23,944 bases of DNA. Origin: JALZCH01 sp036400075 (GTDB lineage: Bacteria; Acidobacteriota; Blastocatellia; Pyrinomonadales; Pyrinomonadaceae). The translations under genes and the position numbers were made by a program. The notes below the pieces were generated by a model that was given only the letters and a program-made list of their open reading frames with translations, had not been told where the DNA came from and did not search any database. The first letter of the stretch is position 1, and every line of letters begins with the position of its first letter. Location: contig DASWLV010000038.1 of the NCBI GenBank assembly GCA_036400075.1, positions 1 to 23,944 of the forward strand. Direction: 5' to 3'. Below, piece after piece: positions 7,190-14,178 of this stretch.

Positions 7190-7852
7190 ATGGAAAGCGT
7201 CCTGACATTAAAGGAAATGGCACTGGCGGCGGTCAACCAAAAACTGATTTTGCAAGGCGTCGGCTGGGATTTTTACGAAGAAATCTTAAAAGAATTTGAA
7301 GATTCAAACGCCCTGCATTTCGCTTACGACAACGGCTTTTTGGAGGTTGAAGTGCCGACGTTAAAACACGAAAAACCAAAGGGTTTATTAGCTGACCTGG
7401 TAAAATTTATTTGTCTCGAATTGCAAATTGATTATGTTGACGCAGGGCAAACGACTTTTCGCAAGAAATCAAAAGCAAAAGGCGTCGAGCCGGATACAGG
7501 TTTTTACATTCAGAACGAGTCAAAGGTGCGCGAGCTTTTGGAAATTGATTTACAAAAAGACCCGCCGCCTGATTTGGTGATTGAAGTTGACGTGACCAGC
7601 CCTTCGCTCGATAAAATGCCGATTTACGCCGCGCTCGGCGTGGCGGAAGTCTGGCTCTACAAGGGCGAGCGAGTCGAGTTTTATAAATTAGAAAGCGAAG
7701 ATTACCGGGAAATCGAAAATTCAATCGCTTTGCCGATTTTGTCGAGCGCGAAGGCAACCGAGTTTTTGAAGGCGGGTTTGAGCGAAAGCTCTTCAAAATG
7801 GTTTCAAATGGTAAGAGATTGGGCGAAAAAGGCGGAAAGTAAAAATGTCTGA
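7190..7852 (+). CDS. Uma2 family endonuclease-like protein
   Basis: This 220-aa protein belongs to the Uma2 family (formerly DUF820, PF05685), a PD-(D/E)XK nuclease-fold group that is abundant in cyanobacteria and some other phyla. The motif EPDTGFYIQ (near residues 102-110) and PDLVIEVDVTSPS (near 127-139) supply the acidic residues and the E-x-D/K-like core, and MPIYAALGVAEVWLYKG is the usual following helix and strand. Biological role is unknown in most members. The stop codon overlaps the start of pheS by eight bases, so pheS translation may be coupled to it. Assignment to the family is good; nuclease activity is inferred from fold only. Confidence 0.85.
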   Translation: MESVLTLKEMALAAVNQKLILQGVGWDFYEEILKEFEDSNALHFAYDNGFLEVEVPTLKHEKPKGLLADLVKFICLELQIDYVDAGQTTFRKKSKAKGVEPDTGFYIQNESKVRELLEIDLQKDPPPDLVIEVDVTSPSLDKMPIYAALGVAEVWLYKGERVEFYKLESEDYREIENSIALPILSSAKATEFLKAGLSESSSKWFQMVRDWAKKAESKNV

Positions 7853-8945
7853 GGAAAGAAAACAGGTCGAAGCCGTGCGCAAAGCGTTCGAGCAGGAGTT
7901 CGGGCGCTTCGCTCATTTGCAGAGCGGCGTTCTGAACGGTCTTAATTTAAGCGAGGCGGAAAATTTGCAGCGCGAACTGGCTGATTTGCGCGTCAGGCAT
8001 ACGGGCAAAAAATCGGATTTGGCGGCGACGAAAAAACTAATCGGTCGTGTCGCGCCGGAAGAACGAGGGGCGTTCGGGCAATTCGTCCAGACGATTGAAA
8101 AAGAAATCGCCGAAAAGCTCGACGCGAGCGAAACGGCGCTCAAAGATTTTATCGCCAACGCGAAAATCGAACGCGAGCGCATTGACGTGACTTTGCCGGG
8201 AAAACGTCCGGCTGAAGGGCATTTGCATTTGCTAACGCTTTTGCGGCAGAAAATCGAAGACATTTTTGTTTCGATGGGTTATCACATCGAAGACGACCGC
8301 GAAATCGAAACCGATTATTACAACTTCGACGCTTTGAACATTCCCGAAGGACATCCGGCGCGCGAATCGCAGGACACTTTTTACACTACGGGCGGTTTCG
8401 CTCTGCGTTCGCAGACTTCGACCGTGCAAATCCGCGCGATGGAACGACGCGGCGTGCCGATTCGCATTATCGCGCCGGGCAGAGTTTTCCGCCGCGACAC
8501 GCCGGATTTGACGCACACGCCGATGTTTCACCAAATCGAAGGCTTGTGCGTTGACAAAGGCATCACGATGGCGCATCTGAAAGGCACAATCGGCGAATGG
8601 GTGCGTCGAATGTTCGGCGAAAACACGCGCGTGCGAATGCGCCCGTCCTACTTCCCTTTCACCGAACCCAGCGCCGAGTTTGATTATTCGTGCTTCAAGT
8701 GCGGCGGCACAGGCGCGTTTGAAAATGAGCGCTGCCGCCCGTGCAAAGGTTCCGGCTGGATCGAAGCCGGTGGTTCGGGAATGGTGCATCCGAATGTATT
8801 GCGCGCCTGCGGAGTTGACCCGGAAGTTTATTCGGGCTTTGCTTTTGGTTTCGGGCTGGAAAGAATGTGCGCTTTGATGTATTCGCTCGACGACATTCGG
8901 CTGATGTTTGAAAACGACGTGCGGTTTTTAGAGCAGTTTAAATAA
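7845..8945 (+). CDS. pheS: Phenylalanyl-tRNA synthetase alpha subunit
   Basis: This is the catalytic alpha subunit of the alpha2-beta2 enzyme that charges tRNA-Phe. The 366-aa protein has an N-terminal coiled coil (about 1-110) and the class II core with TDYYNFDALNIPEGHPAR (motif region), RTSTVQ-like SQTSTVQIRAM, GRVFRRDTPDLTHTPMFHQIEG and the C-terminal FAFGFGLERMCALMY (motif 3). A four-cysteine knuckle near residue 283, CFKCGG followed by CRPCKGSGW, has a seven-residue spacer, longer than in many PheS proteins. The start overlaps the Uma2 gene. pheT is two genes downstream, with a small gene inserted between. Confidence 0.97.
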   Translation: MSEERKQVEAVRKAFEQEFGRFAHLQSGVLNGLNLSEAENLQRELADLRVRHTGKKSDLAATKKLIGRVAPEERGAFGQFVQTIEKEIAEKLDASETALKDFIANAKIERERIDVTLPGKRPAEGHLHLLTLLRQKIEDIFVSMGYHIEDDREIETDYYNFDALNIPEGHPARESQDTFYTTGGFALRSQTSTVQIRAMERRGVPIRIIAPGRVFRRDTPDLTHTPMFHQIEGLCVDKGITMAHLKGTIGEWVRRMFGENTRVRMRPSYFPFTEPSAEFDYSCFKCGGTGAFENERCRPCKGSGWIEAGGSGMVHPNVLRACGVDPEVYSGFAFGFGLERMCALMYSLDDIRLMFENDVRFLEQFK

Positions 8946-9251
8946 ATGGGATGGGCAATGCCTTACATCCAAAAACTCAGAAACGGCGAAACCGTTTCTT
9001 TTCGTCCGCGCGGACATTCTATGAAAGGCAAAATTGAATCGGAACAGCTTTGCACTGTTGAGCCGATACAAGATTTCGGTACTCTGCAAAAGGGCGATAT
9101 TGTTTTGTGTAAAGTTAATGGAAACGAGTATCTGCATTTAATTAAAGCGATTCAAGGCGCTCGTTTTCAAATCGGAAATAATCGTGGGTTGATAAACGGT
9201 TGGGTTGGAACAAATTCTATTTTTGGCAAACTTATTAAAGTTGAAGATTAA
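8946..9251 (+). CDS. Small S24/S26 peptidase-like protein between pheS and pheT
   Basis: The 101-aa protein starts at the ATG directly after the pheS stop codon; the in-frame ATG at 8958 (MPYIQKL) is an equally possible start. RPRGHSMKGKI (Ser25-Met26) resembles the Ser-Met nucleophile motif of LexA/S24 and signal peptidase S26 proteins. GDIVLCKVNGNEYLHLIKAI (50-69) resembles the second motif, with His64 where LexA and bacterial signal peptidase I have Lys; ER-type/SipW signal peptidases use His there. There is no membrane segment or DNA-binding domain. It could be an active soluble peptidase or a non-catalytic fold relative. I recall similar small proteins in cyanobacteria, but none with a known role. 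Confidence 0.75.
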   Translation: MGWAMPYIQKLRNGETVSFRPRGHSMKGKIESEQLCTVEPIQDFGTLQKGDIVLCKVNGNEYLHLIKAIQGARFQIGNNRGLINGWVGTNSIFGKLIKVED

Positions 9252-9257
9252 TACTCG

Positions 9258-11330
9258 ATGAATATTAGTTATAACTGGCTGAAAGATTTAGTAGAAATTG
9301 ATTTGTCGCCGCAGGAAACGGCGGAGAAATTAACGAGCGTCGGTTTGGCGGTCGAAGGCATTCATCAGCATGGCGACGATTTTGTTTTGGACGTTGATTT
9401 AACCTCGAATCGCGGCGACGCGCTTTCGCATTTAGGAACGGCGCGTGAGTTGGCAGCGATTCAAAACGCAAAATTAAAAGCCGGAAATCCGACGAACAAC
9501 GAACAACAAATAACGAACGTAAATCTCGTCACGATTGAAGACGCGGATTTGTGTCATCGTTTTACGGCGCGCGTTATCCGAAACGTGAAAATCGGGGCGT
9601 CGCCCGATTGGCTGATCAAGCGTTTAGAAGCAATCGGGCAGCGTTCGGTTAATAATGTGGCGGATATTACGAATTACGTAATGCTCGAACTCGGAAATCC
9701 GATGCACGCTTTTGATTTTAATAAATTGGCGGGAAATCGGATTGTAGTCAGGCGGGCAAAAGCGGGCGAGATGATGAAGACGCTTGATGAAGTAGAACGC
9801 AAATTCGACCGCGAAATGCTGTTGATTTGCGACGCGGAAAAGCCCGTTGCGGTCGGCGGAGTAATGGGCGGAGAGTTTTCAGGCATTTCGGAAAAAACAA
9901 CCGACGTTTTGCTCGAAGTCGCTTATTTCAAACGCGAATCAATTCGCCGGACTTCGCGCGCGTTGGGCTTAACGACCGAAGCCGCTTATCGTTTTGAGCG
10001 AGGCGTTGATGTGGAAAATCTGATTCGCGCCTCAAATCGCGCGACGGAATTAATCTGCGAATTAGCTGGCGGCGAAGCGGGCGAATTTGTTGACGTTTAT
10101 CCGAATCCGCAGCCGCTTGTGGAAATTCCGTTTCGGGCTTCGCGCGTCAAAGATTTGACGGGTTTGGAAGTCGAGGCGGAAAAGACATTACAAATTTTGA
10201 CTGCGCTCGGTTTTAAAATGCGCGAAAACGCCGAGGCGGAAAGTATCACTTTCGTCGCGCCGACGTGGCGGCACGATGTTTCGATTGAAGAAGATTTGGT
10301 TGAAGAAATTGCGCGACACGCGGGTTATGAAAATATCGCCGAAGAACTGCCGCCGGCTTTCGGCGCTGGTGAATATCAGCCTGCCGAGCCGCAAAAGAAG
10401 GCTCTTAGGCAAACTCTGGCTGATTTGGGATTTAACGAAGCGGTTTCTTACAGTTTTATTGACACTAAACACGACGAGACGTTTGAGCTGCTTCCGGGCT
10501 TGATTGACGAATTTGCCTCTGAGAAGTTTGTCGCTCTGCGGGATTCAATTATCGAAGGCGCGGTCAGAATGCGCCCGACTCTGCTTGCCGGATTGCTCGA
10601 ATCAGTCAGAACCAATTTCAATTTCGGCGAAAGAAATCTTAAATTGTTTGAAATCGGAAGAGTTTTTGCGGCGTTCGGCGGCGAAGGCGCGCTGCCAACC
10701 GAAAAAGAATCCTTCGCTCTGGTTTTGACCGGGGGCGAAAGATTTGCCAATCACGCCGAATCCGACAGCGAGCTTGATTTTTATTCAGTCAAAGGCGCGC
10801 TCGAAGCCGCTGTTTCGGCGATGCGTGTGCCGGAGTTGGAATTTCGTGCGGCTCGCGTCAAACATCTGCGTGAAGGACAATCGGCGGAAATCTATTTTGA
10901 CGGAGACAAAATCGGAACTGTCGGTAGACTTGCCGAAGAGATTGGGGCAAATTACAAATTCCGCCAGCCGGTTTTCCTCGCCGAAGTTGATTTAAAAAAA
11001 CTGCTCACGGCAAAAACGCAACCGATTTTGTATCGTCCATTGCCGCGGTTTCCGGCTATCACGCGAGACGTTTCGTTTCTCATCAAACGGGCGGTTTCGT
11101 TCGGCGAGATTCGGGATTTTGTGCGCTCGCAGAATTTTGAATTATGTCGGAACATTAAATTTGTAGGAATTTACGAAGGCAAAGGCATCGCCGACGATGA
11201 GCGGTCGCTGACCGTCAGACTCGAATATCGTTCGGACAATCTGACGCTTCAAGACGAAGATGCTGAAACGGTGCATCGGCAAATTGTCGCGGCAATCGAG
11301 GAAAAATTTGGGGCGAAGCTTCGTTTTTAA
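9258..11330 (+). CDS. pheT: Phenylalanyl-tRNA synthetase beta subunit, lacking the N-terminal OB domain
   Basis: This is the beta subunit, carrying the B3/B4 editing module and tRNA recognition parts of the Phe enzyme. At 690 aa it is about 100 residues shorter than the E. coli protein (795 aa). The first 38 residues (MNISYNWLKDLVEIDL to VGLAVEGI) run straight into DFVLDVDLTSNRGDALSHLG, which in E. coli lies after the EMAP/OB tRNA-binding domain, so that domain is absent. B3/B4 follows (to about 270), then B5 (about 275-355), the pseudo-catalytic core, and an FDX-ACB domain (about 597-690, from YRPLPRFPAITRDVSF). The frame is intact, so this is a short form, not a broken gene. Confidence 0.96.
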   Translation: MNISYNWLKDLVEIDLSPQETAEKLTSVGLAVEGIHQHGDDFVLDVDLTSNRGDALSHLGTARELAAIQNAKLKAGNPTNNEQQITNVNLVTIEDADLCHRFTARVIRNVKIGASPDWLIKRLEAIGQRSVNNVADITNYVMLELGNPMHAFDFNKLAGNRIVVRRAKAGEMMKTLDEVERKFDREMLLICDAEKPVAVGGVMGGEFSGISEKTTDVLLEVAYFKRESIRRTSRALGLTTEAAYRFERGVDVENLIRASNRATELICELAGGEAGEFVDVYPNPQPLVEIPFRASRVKDLTGLEVEAEKTLQILTALGFKMRENAEAESITFVAPTWRHDVSIEEDLVEEIARHAGYENIAEELPPAFGAGEYQPAEPQKKALRQTLADLGFNEAVSYSFIDTKHDETFELLPGLIDEFASEKFVALRDSIIEGAVRMRPTLLAGLLESVRTNFNFGERNLKLFEIGRVFAAFGGEGALPTEKESFALVLTGGERFANHAESDSELDFYSVKGALEAAVSAMRVPELEFRAARVKHLREGQSAEIYFDGDKIGTVGRLAEEIGANYKFRQPVFLAEVDLKKLLTAKTQPILYRPLPRFPAITRDVSFLIKRAVSFGEIRDFVRSQNFELCRNIKFVGIYEGKGIADDERSLTVRLEYRSDNLTLQDEDAETVHRQIVAAIEEKFGAKLRF

Positions 11331-11339
11331 GCTATAGTT

Positions 11340-11379
11340 AAGGAAAATCCTTTTAATAAAGGCGGAGGCTTGCTTTATT
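11340..11379 (+). terminator. Weak stem-loops after pheT
   Basis: Two short stems lie after pheT: AAGGA/TCCTT (11340-11352) followed by TTTTAAT, and AATAAAG/CTTTATT (11355-11379). They might attenuate or end the pheT transcript before the zapB-like gene, but both stems are weak. Confidence 0.25.
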
Positions 11380-11445
11380 TCGCAAAATCATCGCATAATC
11401 AGGCGATTATTAATGCAATAAAGTAAAGATTATTGGAGATAAACG

Positions 11446-11727
11446 ATGGGCGGATTACCCGGTTTAGAAAAATTTTCGCATCTTGAAGACAAGATTTATC
11501 GCACCATCGAAGTCGCCAAGAATTTGCGCGAGGAAAAAGATCGTCTCGAAAAGGAAATGTCTTCGATTCGGCATCAGGTCAACAGCCTGCTCGAAGAAAA
11601 ATCCCGGCTCGAAGAACAAGTCGAGCGTCTTTTGTCCGAACGCGACACAATTCGTTTAAAGGTCGAAGCTATGCTGGACGCAATCGCGGTGATTGACCCG
11701 GAAATGGCTGAAGTGATGCGCAGATGA
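11446..11727 (+). CDS. ZapB-like coiled-coil protein
   Basis: The 93-aa protein is almost entirely a charged coiled coil from about residue 8 to 80 (LEDKIYRTIEVAKNLREEKD, then EEKSRLEEQVERLLSERD), ending in a short hydrophobic patch (AMLDAIAVIDPEMAEVMRR). Size and shape resemble ZapB, the divisome coiled coil that binds ZapA. Its last four bases (ATGA, 11724-11727) overlap the zapA start, a strong coupling signal that supports this role. A GGAG sequence precedes the ATG. Sequence similarity to E. coli ZapB cannot be judged by eye for a coiled coil, so the name stays provisional. Confidence 0.75.
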   Translation: MGGLPGLEKFSHLEDKIYRTIEVAKNLREEKDRLEKEMSSIRHQVNSLLEEKSRLEEQVERLLSERDTIRLKVEAMLDAIAVIDPEMAEVMRR

Positions 11728-12101
11728 AAAACGACGGAAACGGTTTTATGATTGGCAGCAACCGCAACAAAAACGAACCTCCACAATCAATCCGGGTCGA
11801 GATTTACAATCAAACTTACAGCATTCGCTCCGACGGCGACAGCGAATATATTATGCGGCTCGCCGATTTTGTTGATGAGCGGATGCGCGAAATCGCGCAC
11901 GGGACTTTAACGGTTGATTCGCTCAAAGTGGCGATTTTAGCCGCGCTGCACATCGCCGACGAATTGCATCGCTTGAAATCCGTCCACGAATCTGTTGACC
12001 AGCAGCTCGCTTCGAGGAGCGCCGAATGCGCCGAAATGCTCGACCGCTTGTTAAAACCGCAAACCGGGAATCTTGAACCGCCCGCTAATCTTCCAAGCTG
12101 A
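11724..12101 (+). CDS. zapA: Cell division protein ZapA
   Basis: ZapA binds FtsZ and promotes bundling of Z-ring filaments. The 125-aa protein has the ZapA fold order: beta-hairpin VRVEIYNQTYSIRSDGDSEYI (about 34-54), then LADFVDERMREIA, a helix VDSLKVAILAALHIADELHRL, and a C-terminal coiled coil. The ATGA overlap with the upstream coiled-coil gene implies coupled translation and suggests a ZapB-ZapA pair. A 6S RNA candidate follows at once, the same zapA-ssrS order seen in many proteobacteria. An internal ATG at 11748 is a possible alternative start. Confidence 0.92.
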   Translation: MKNDGNGFMIGSNRNKNEPPQSIRVEIYNQTYSIRSDGDSEYIMRLADFVDERMREIAHGTLTVDSLKVAILAALHIADELHRLKSVHESVDQQLASRSAECAEMLDRLLKPQTGNLEPPANLPS

Positions 12102-12166
12102 AAAGTCAAGTTTAAAATTGAATAAAAATGCGTTTGACAGGCTTTATTGCGGGCGTTTCGGCGTGA

Positions 12167-12172
12167 TATTAT
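12167..12172 (+). promoter_or_regulatory. Candidate -10 box of the 6S RNA gene
   Basis: TATTAT (12167-12172) lies seven bases before the predicted 5' end of the 6S RNA at 12180. A perfect TTGACA stands at 12134-12139, but its 27-base spacing is too long for a standard promoter. At 17 bases the -35 would be the poor TTATTG (12144-12149). Confidence 0.4.
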
Positions 12173-12179
12173 GATAATT

Positions 12180-12386
12180 GACAGAGGGCTAACGGTTCTG
12201 CGAAGCGCGTGTACCGGAAGTACAACGGTTGAGCCAATGTCGTAGTTTACGGGAGGCTGATGCCGTCGGTCAGTGTTGCCTTCAGCGAAAGGCGGCTAAT
12301 GATTGCGGCTTAATCAAAAGCCACCCACCTGTTGAGAACAGGTTCAATTACGACTTTCGGCACGGTTCTCGCGGAAACCCTTTGTC
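12180..12386 (+). ncRNA. ssrS: 6S RNA candidate
   Basis: 6S RNA mimics an open promoter and sequesters housekeeping RNA polymerase in stationary phase. The ends close as a nine-pair stem: GACAGAGGG (12180-12188) with CCCTTTGTC (12378-12386), one G-U. Inside, GTCGTA (12239-12244) can pair with TACGAC on the 3' side, flanking a bulge region. The 3' strand carries the typical small hairpin, CCTGTT/AACAGG followed by TTCAA (about 12330-12348). Length near 207 nt and the position right after zapA fit. The call is from structure and synteny; a covariance-model search (Rfam 6S) would settle it. The 3' end touches a perfect 31-bp inverted repeat. Confidence 0.72.
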
Positions 12387-12459
12387 AGTAATAAGTAATA
12401 AGTAATAAGTAATAAGTTTATGTTTTCGCTTATTACTTATTACTTATTACTTATTACTG
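12386..12459. repeat. Perfect heptamer hairpin between 6S RNA and ymdB
   Basis: Four AGTAATA heptamers plus AG (left, 12386-12416) are the exact reverse complement of the CTTATTA heptamers at 12429-12459. The stem is 31 bp without a mismatch around a 12-base loop (12417-12428). It begins at the last base of the 6S RNA closing stem and ends four bases before the ymdB ATG. No T-tract follows beyond TTTT, and no Shine-Dalgarno sequence is present. Confidence 0.92.
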
Positions 12460-12463
12460 TTTT

Positions 12464-13252
12464 ATGAGGATTTTATTTATCGGCGACGTATTCGCGCGTC
12501 CCGGCAGGCAGGCGGTTCTCGAACGCATTCAGGATTTGCGCGAGCAGTATGAAATTGATCTGGCGATAATGAACTGCGAAAACGCGGTTCACGGTTCTTC
12601 AATCACTGAACCGGCGGCAAAAGAATTGTTTCAACACGGAATTGACGCGATGACCGGCGGCAATCACAGTTTTGACAAACCCGAATCGGCAGCTTATTAC
12701 CAGAAAGAGCCGCGCGTGATTCGCCCGGCAAATTATCCGGCAGGAACGCCCGGCAGCGGAGTTTACATAGGCGAAACGAAACAGGGCGTGCCGTTCGCGG
12801 TGATGAATTTTATCGGGCGCGTTTTTATGACTCCGAACGCCGATTGTCCTTTTCGTGCCGCCGACGCAATCATCAATGAGCTGCCGGAAACCGTAAAAAT
12901 TCGTTTGGTTGATATTCACGCCGAAGCGACGAGCGAAAAATGCGCGCTGGGCTGGTTTTTGGACGGGCGTGTATCGGCTGTCGTCGGCACGCACTCGCAC
13001 ATTCCGACCGCCGACGAGCGAATTTTGCCCGGCGGGACTGCGTACATTACCGATGTCGGTTTAACCGGCAGCTACAATGGCGTGATCGGAATGAACAAAG
13101 ACGACGTGATTTATCGTTTTACGCGCGTTCCAGGAAAAAGAGCCGGACACGCCGAAGGAAACGTCTGGATTTGCGCCGTTGTGATTGACGTTGACGAAGA
13201 AACAGGCAAAGCCCGTAGCATTGAAAGACTCAAATTAACTCACATTTCGTGA
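12464..13252 (+). CDS. ymdB: YmdB/TIGR00282 family metallophosphodiesterase
   Basis: The 262-aa protein belongs to the calcineurin-like YmdB family, which hydrolyses 2',3'-cyclic nucleotides; in Bacillus it affects biofilm and motility decisions. Metal-binding motifs are visible in order: GDVFARPGR (Asp8), MNCENAVHG, GGNHSFDK, DIHAEATSEK and GTHSHIPTAD. Length is typical. The ATG is four bases after the perfect heptamer hairpin, with no Shine-Dalgarno sequence, so initiation must be leaderless-like, unstructured or regulated through the hairpin. In many genomes ymdB lies beside rny; rny is not in this window. Confidence 0.93.
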   Translation: MRILFIGDVFARPGRQAVLERIQDLREQYEIDLAIMNCENAVHGSSITEPAAKELFQHGIDAMTGGNHSFDKPESAAYYQKEPRVIRPANYPAGTPGSGVYIGETKQGVPFAVMNFIGRVFMTPNADCPFRAADAIINELPETVKIRLVDIHAEATSEKCALGWFLDGRVSAVVGTHSHIPTADERILPGGTAYITDVGLTGSYNGVIGMNKDDVIYRFTRVPGKRAGHAEGNVWICAVVIDVDEETGKARSIERLKLTHIS

Positions 13253-13288
13253 ATCGGGATAATGGCTTATCTATTAATTCGCTATTTA

Positions 13289-13789
13289 CTAGCTCGGCGC
13301 ATGGTCTTCGGGAATTTTTGAACTATGAATGTTAGTATCAACGCTCGACGGTTTCGGTGCGAGCAGCATTTCGCTGTATTCAGGCGGGAAAGAGCGAACA
13401 CGGTTTTCCGAATCGGTGACGACGTGCGTGGTTTCGCCTTCGGCTAAGATTTTGCCGTCGGCGAGCCGGTAAATTTCGTAACCGAAACGCAGACTGCGTT
13501 TTCTCATTTCGTTGATGCGCGTGCGAACGACGATTTCGTCATCGTAAAAAGCGGGCGATTTATAACGGCAATAGCTTTCGGCGACGACCAGAAAAGCGTT
13601 GTCCTGTTCCTCCATATCGCGGTAAGAAAAACCGCGCGCGCGGCAATATTCCGTGCGCCCGATCTCAAACCAGACAAGATAATTGGCGTGATAAACGACG
13701 CCCATTTTGTCGGTTTCCGAATAACGCACGCGCACCCGCGTTTCGTGCCAGAGCGCCGCATCGTCTGCAATTTGTTGCGCGTCGTACAT
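13289..13789 (-). CDS. YbgC/4HBT-type acyl-CoA thioesterase
   Basis: The 166-aa protein is a hotdog-fold thioesterase. The signature YSETDKMGVVYHANYLVWFE (residues 23-42) holds the catalytic Asp27 and His34 region of YbgC-like enzymes, and RTEYCRARGFSY follows. It would hydrolyse an acyl-CoA or acyl-ACP; the true substrate cannot be told. In other bacteria ybgC accompanies tol-pal, which is not seen here. I chose ATG 13789 (MYDAQQIA) because the earlier TTG at 13825 would run through the tRNA-Gln terminator. No Shine-Dalgarno sequence is visible. The C-terminal 30 residues are Pro/Ser-rich and probably disordered. Confidence 0.88.
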   Translation of the reverse strand: MYDAQQIADDAALWHETRVRVRYSETDKMGVVYHANYLVWFEIGRTEYCRARGFSYRDMEEQDNAFLVVAESYCRYKSPAFYDDEIVVRTRINEMRKRSLRFGYEIYRLADGKILAEGETTHVVTDSENRVRSFPPEYSEMLLAPKPSSVDTNIHSSKIPEDHAPS

Positions 13790-13792
13790 TGA

Positions 13793-13820
13793 CAAAAAAT
13801 GCGGAAGAGAAATTCCGCAT
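13793..13820 (-). terminator. Intrinsic terminator of tRNA-Gln
   Basis: Read on the minus strand, ATGCGGAA and TTCCGCAT form a perfect 8-bp stem (13820-13813 with 13806-13799) around a six-base loop, followed by six Ts (13798-13793). It lies 25 bases after the tRNA 3' end and only four bases before the thioesterase ATG. Confidence 0.8.
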
Positions 13821-13844
13821 CGCAAAAATAACGAATTAAAGCGA

Positions 13845-13915
13845 CTGGGAGGCAGGGACTCGAACCCCGATAGGCAGATCCAGAGACTGCAGTCCTACCA
13901 TTAGACGACCTCCCA
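13845..13915 (-). tRNA. tRNA-Gln(CTG)
   Basis: The minus-strand sequence folds as a 71-nt tRNA. The acceptor is TGGGAGG/CCTCCCA with discriminator G, D stem GTC/GAC, anticodon loop CTCTGGA with anticodon CTG, a four-base variable loop, and a T arm with TTCGAGT loop. The U1-A72 pair and G73 are normal for tRNA-Gln. One anticodon-stem position (31-39) is a T-T mismatch. CCA is not encoded. Confidence 0.92.
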
Positions 13916-13950
13916 AAAAGCTACAATAAATTTAGAAACTACGCACGGTT

Positions 13951-13981
13951 TTGTCAATCTCGACTGCCGGTTTGTTATAAT
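13951..13981 (+). promoter_or_regulatory. Candidate sigma-70-type promoter
   Basis: TTGTCA (13951-13956) and a perfect TATAAT (13976-13981) are separated by 19 bases, a little long. Initiation would fall near 13988-13990, just before the small ORF at 13993, and would also serve the isochorismatase-family gene. Confidence 0.6.
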
Positions 13982-13992
13982 TTGCCTTGCTT

Positions 13993-14163
13993 ATGAATTC
14001 GGGAACTGCGGAATTATATCTAATCGTCGGTTATATGACGTTGATTTTGTTAATCGCTTTTACCGCCGTTTATATTTTTTTCCGGCAATACAAACGCGAA
14101 ATGAAATCAAAAACCGAAGCCAAAAAAAAGAAAGCCGAAGAGCAGACACCGGAGAAACATTAA
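13993..14163 (+). CDS. Small single-pass membrane protein (56 aa)
   Basis: A short open frame starts at ATG 13993 directly after a good promoter. It encodes a short polar N terminus, one membrane helix at about residues 8-30 (LYLIVGYMTLILLIAFTAVY), and a strongly basic cytoplasmic tail (RQYKREMKSK, AKKKKAEEQ). By the positive-inside rule the tail faces the cytoplasm. The layout resembles CcmD-like small proteins, but no cytochrome-c maturation genes are nearby, so I do not use that name. It ends 15 bases before the isochorismatase-family start and is probably co-transcribed with it. Confidence 0.7.
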   Translation: MNSGTAELYLIVGYMTLILLIAFTAVYIFFRQYKREMKSKTEAKKKKAEEQTPEKH

Positions 14164-14178
14164 AGCTCGCCTGAATCT

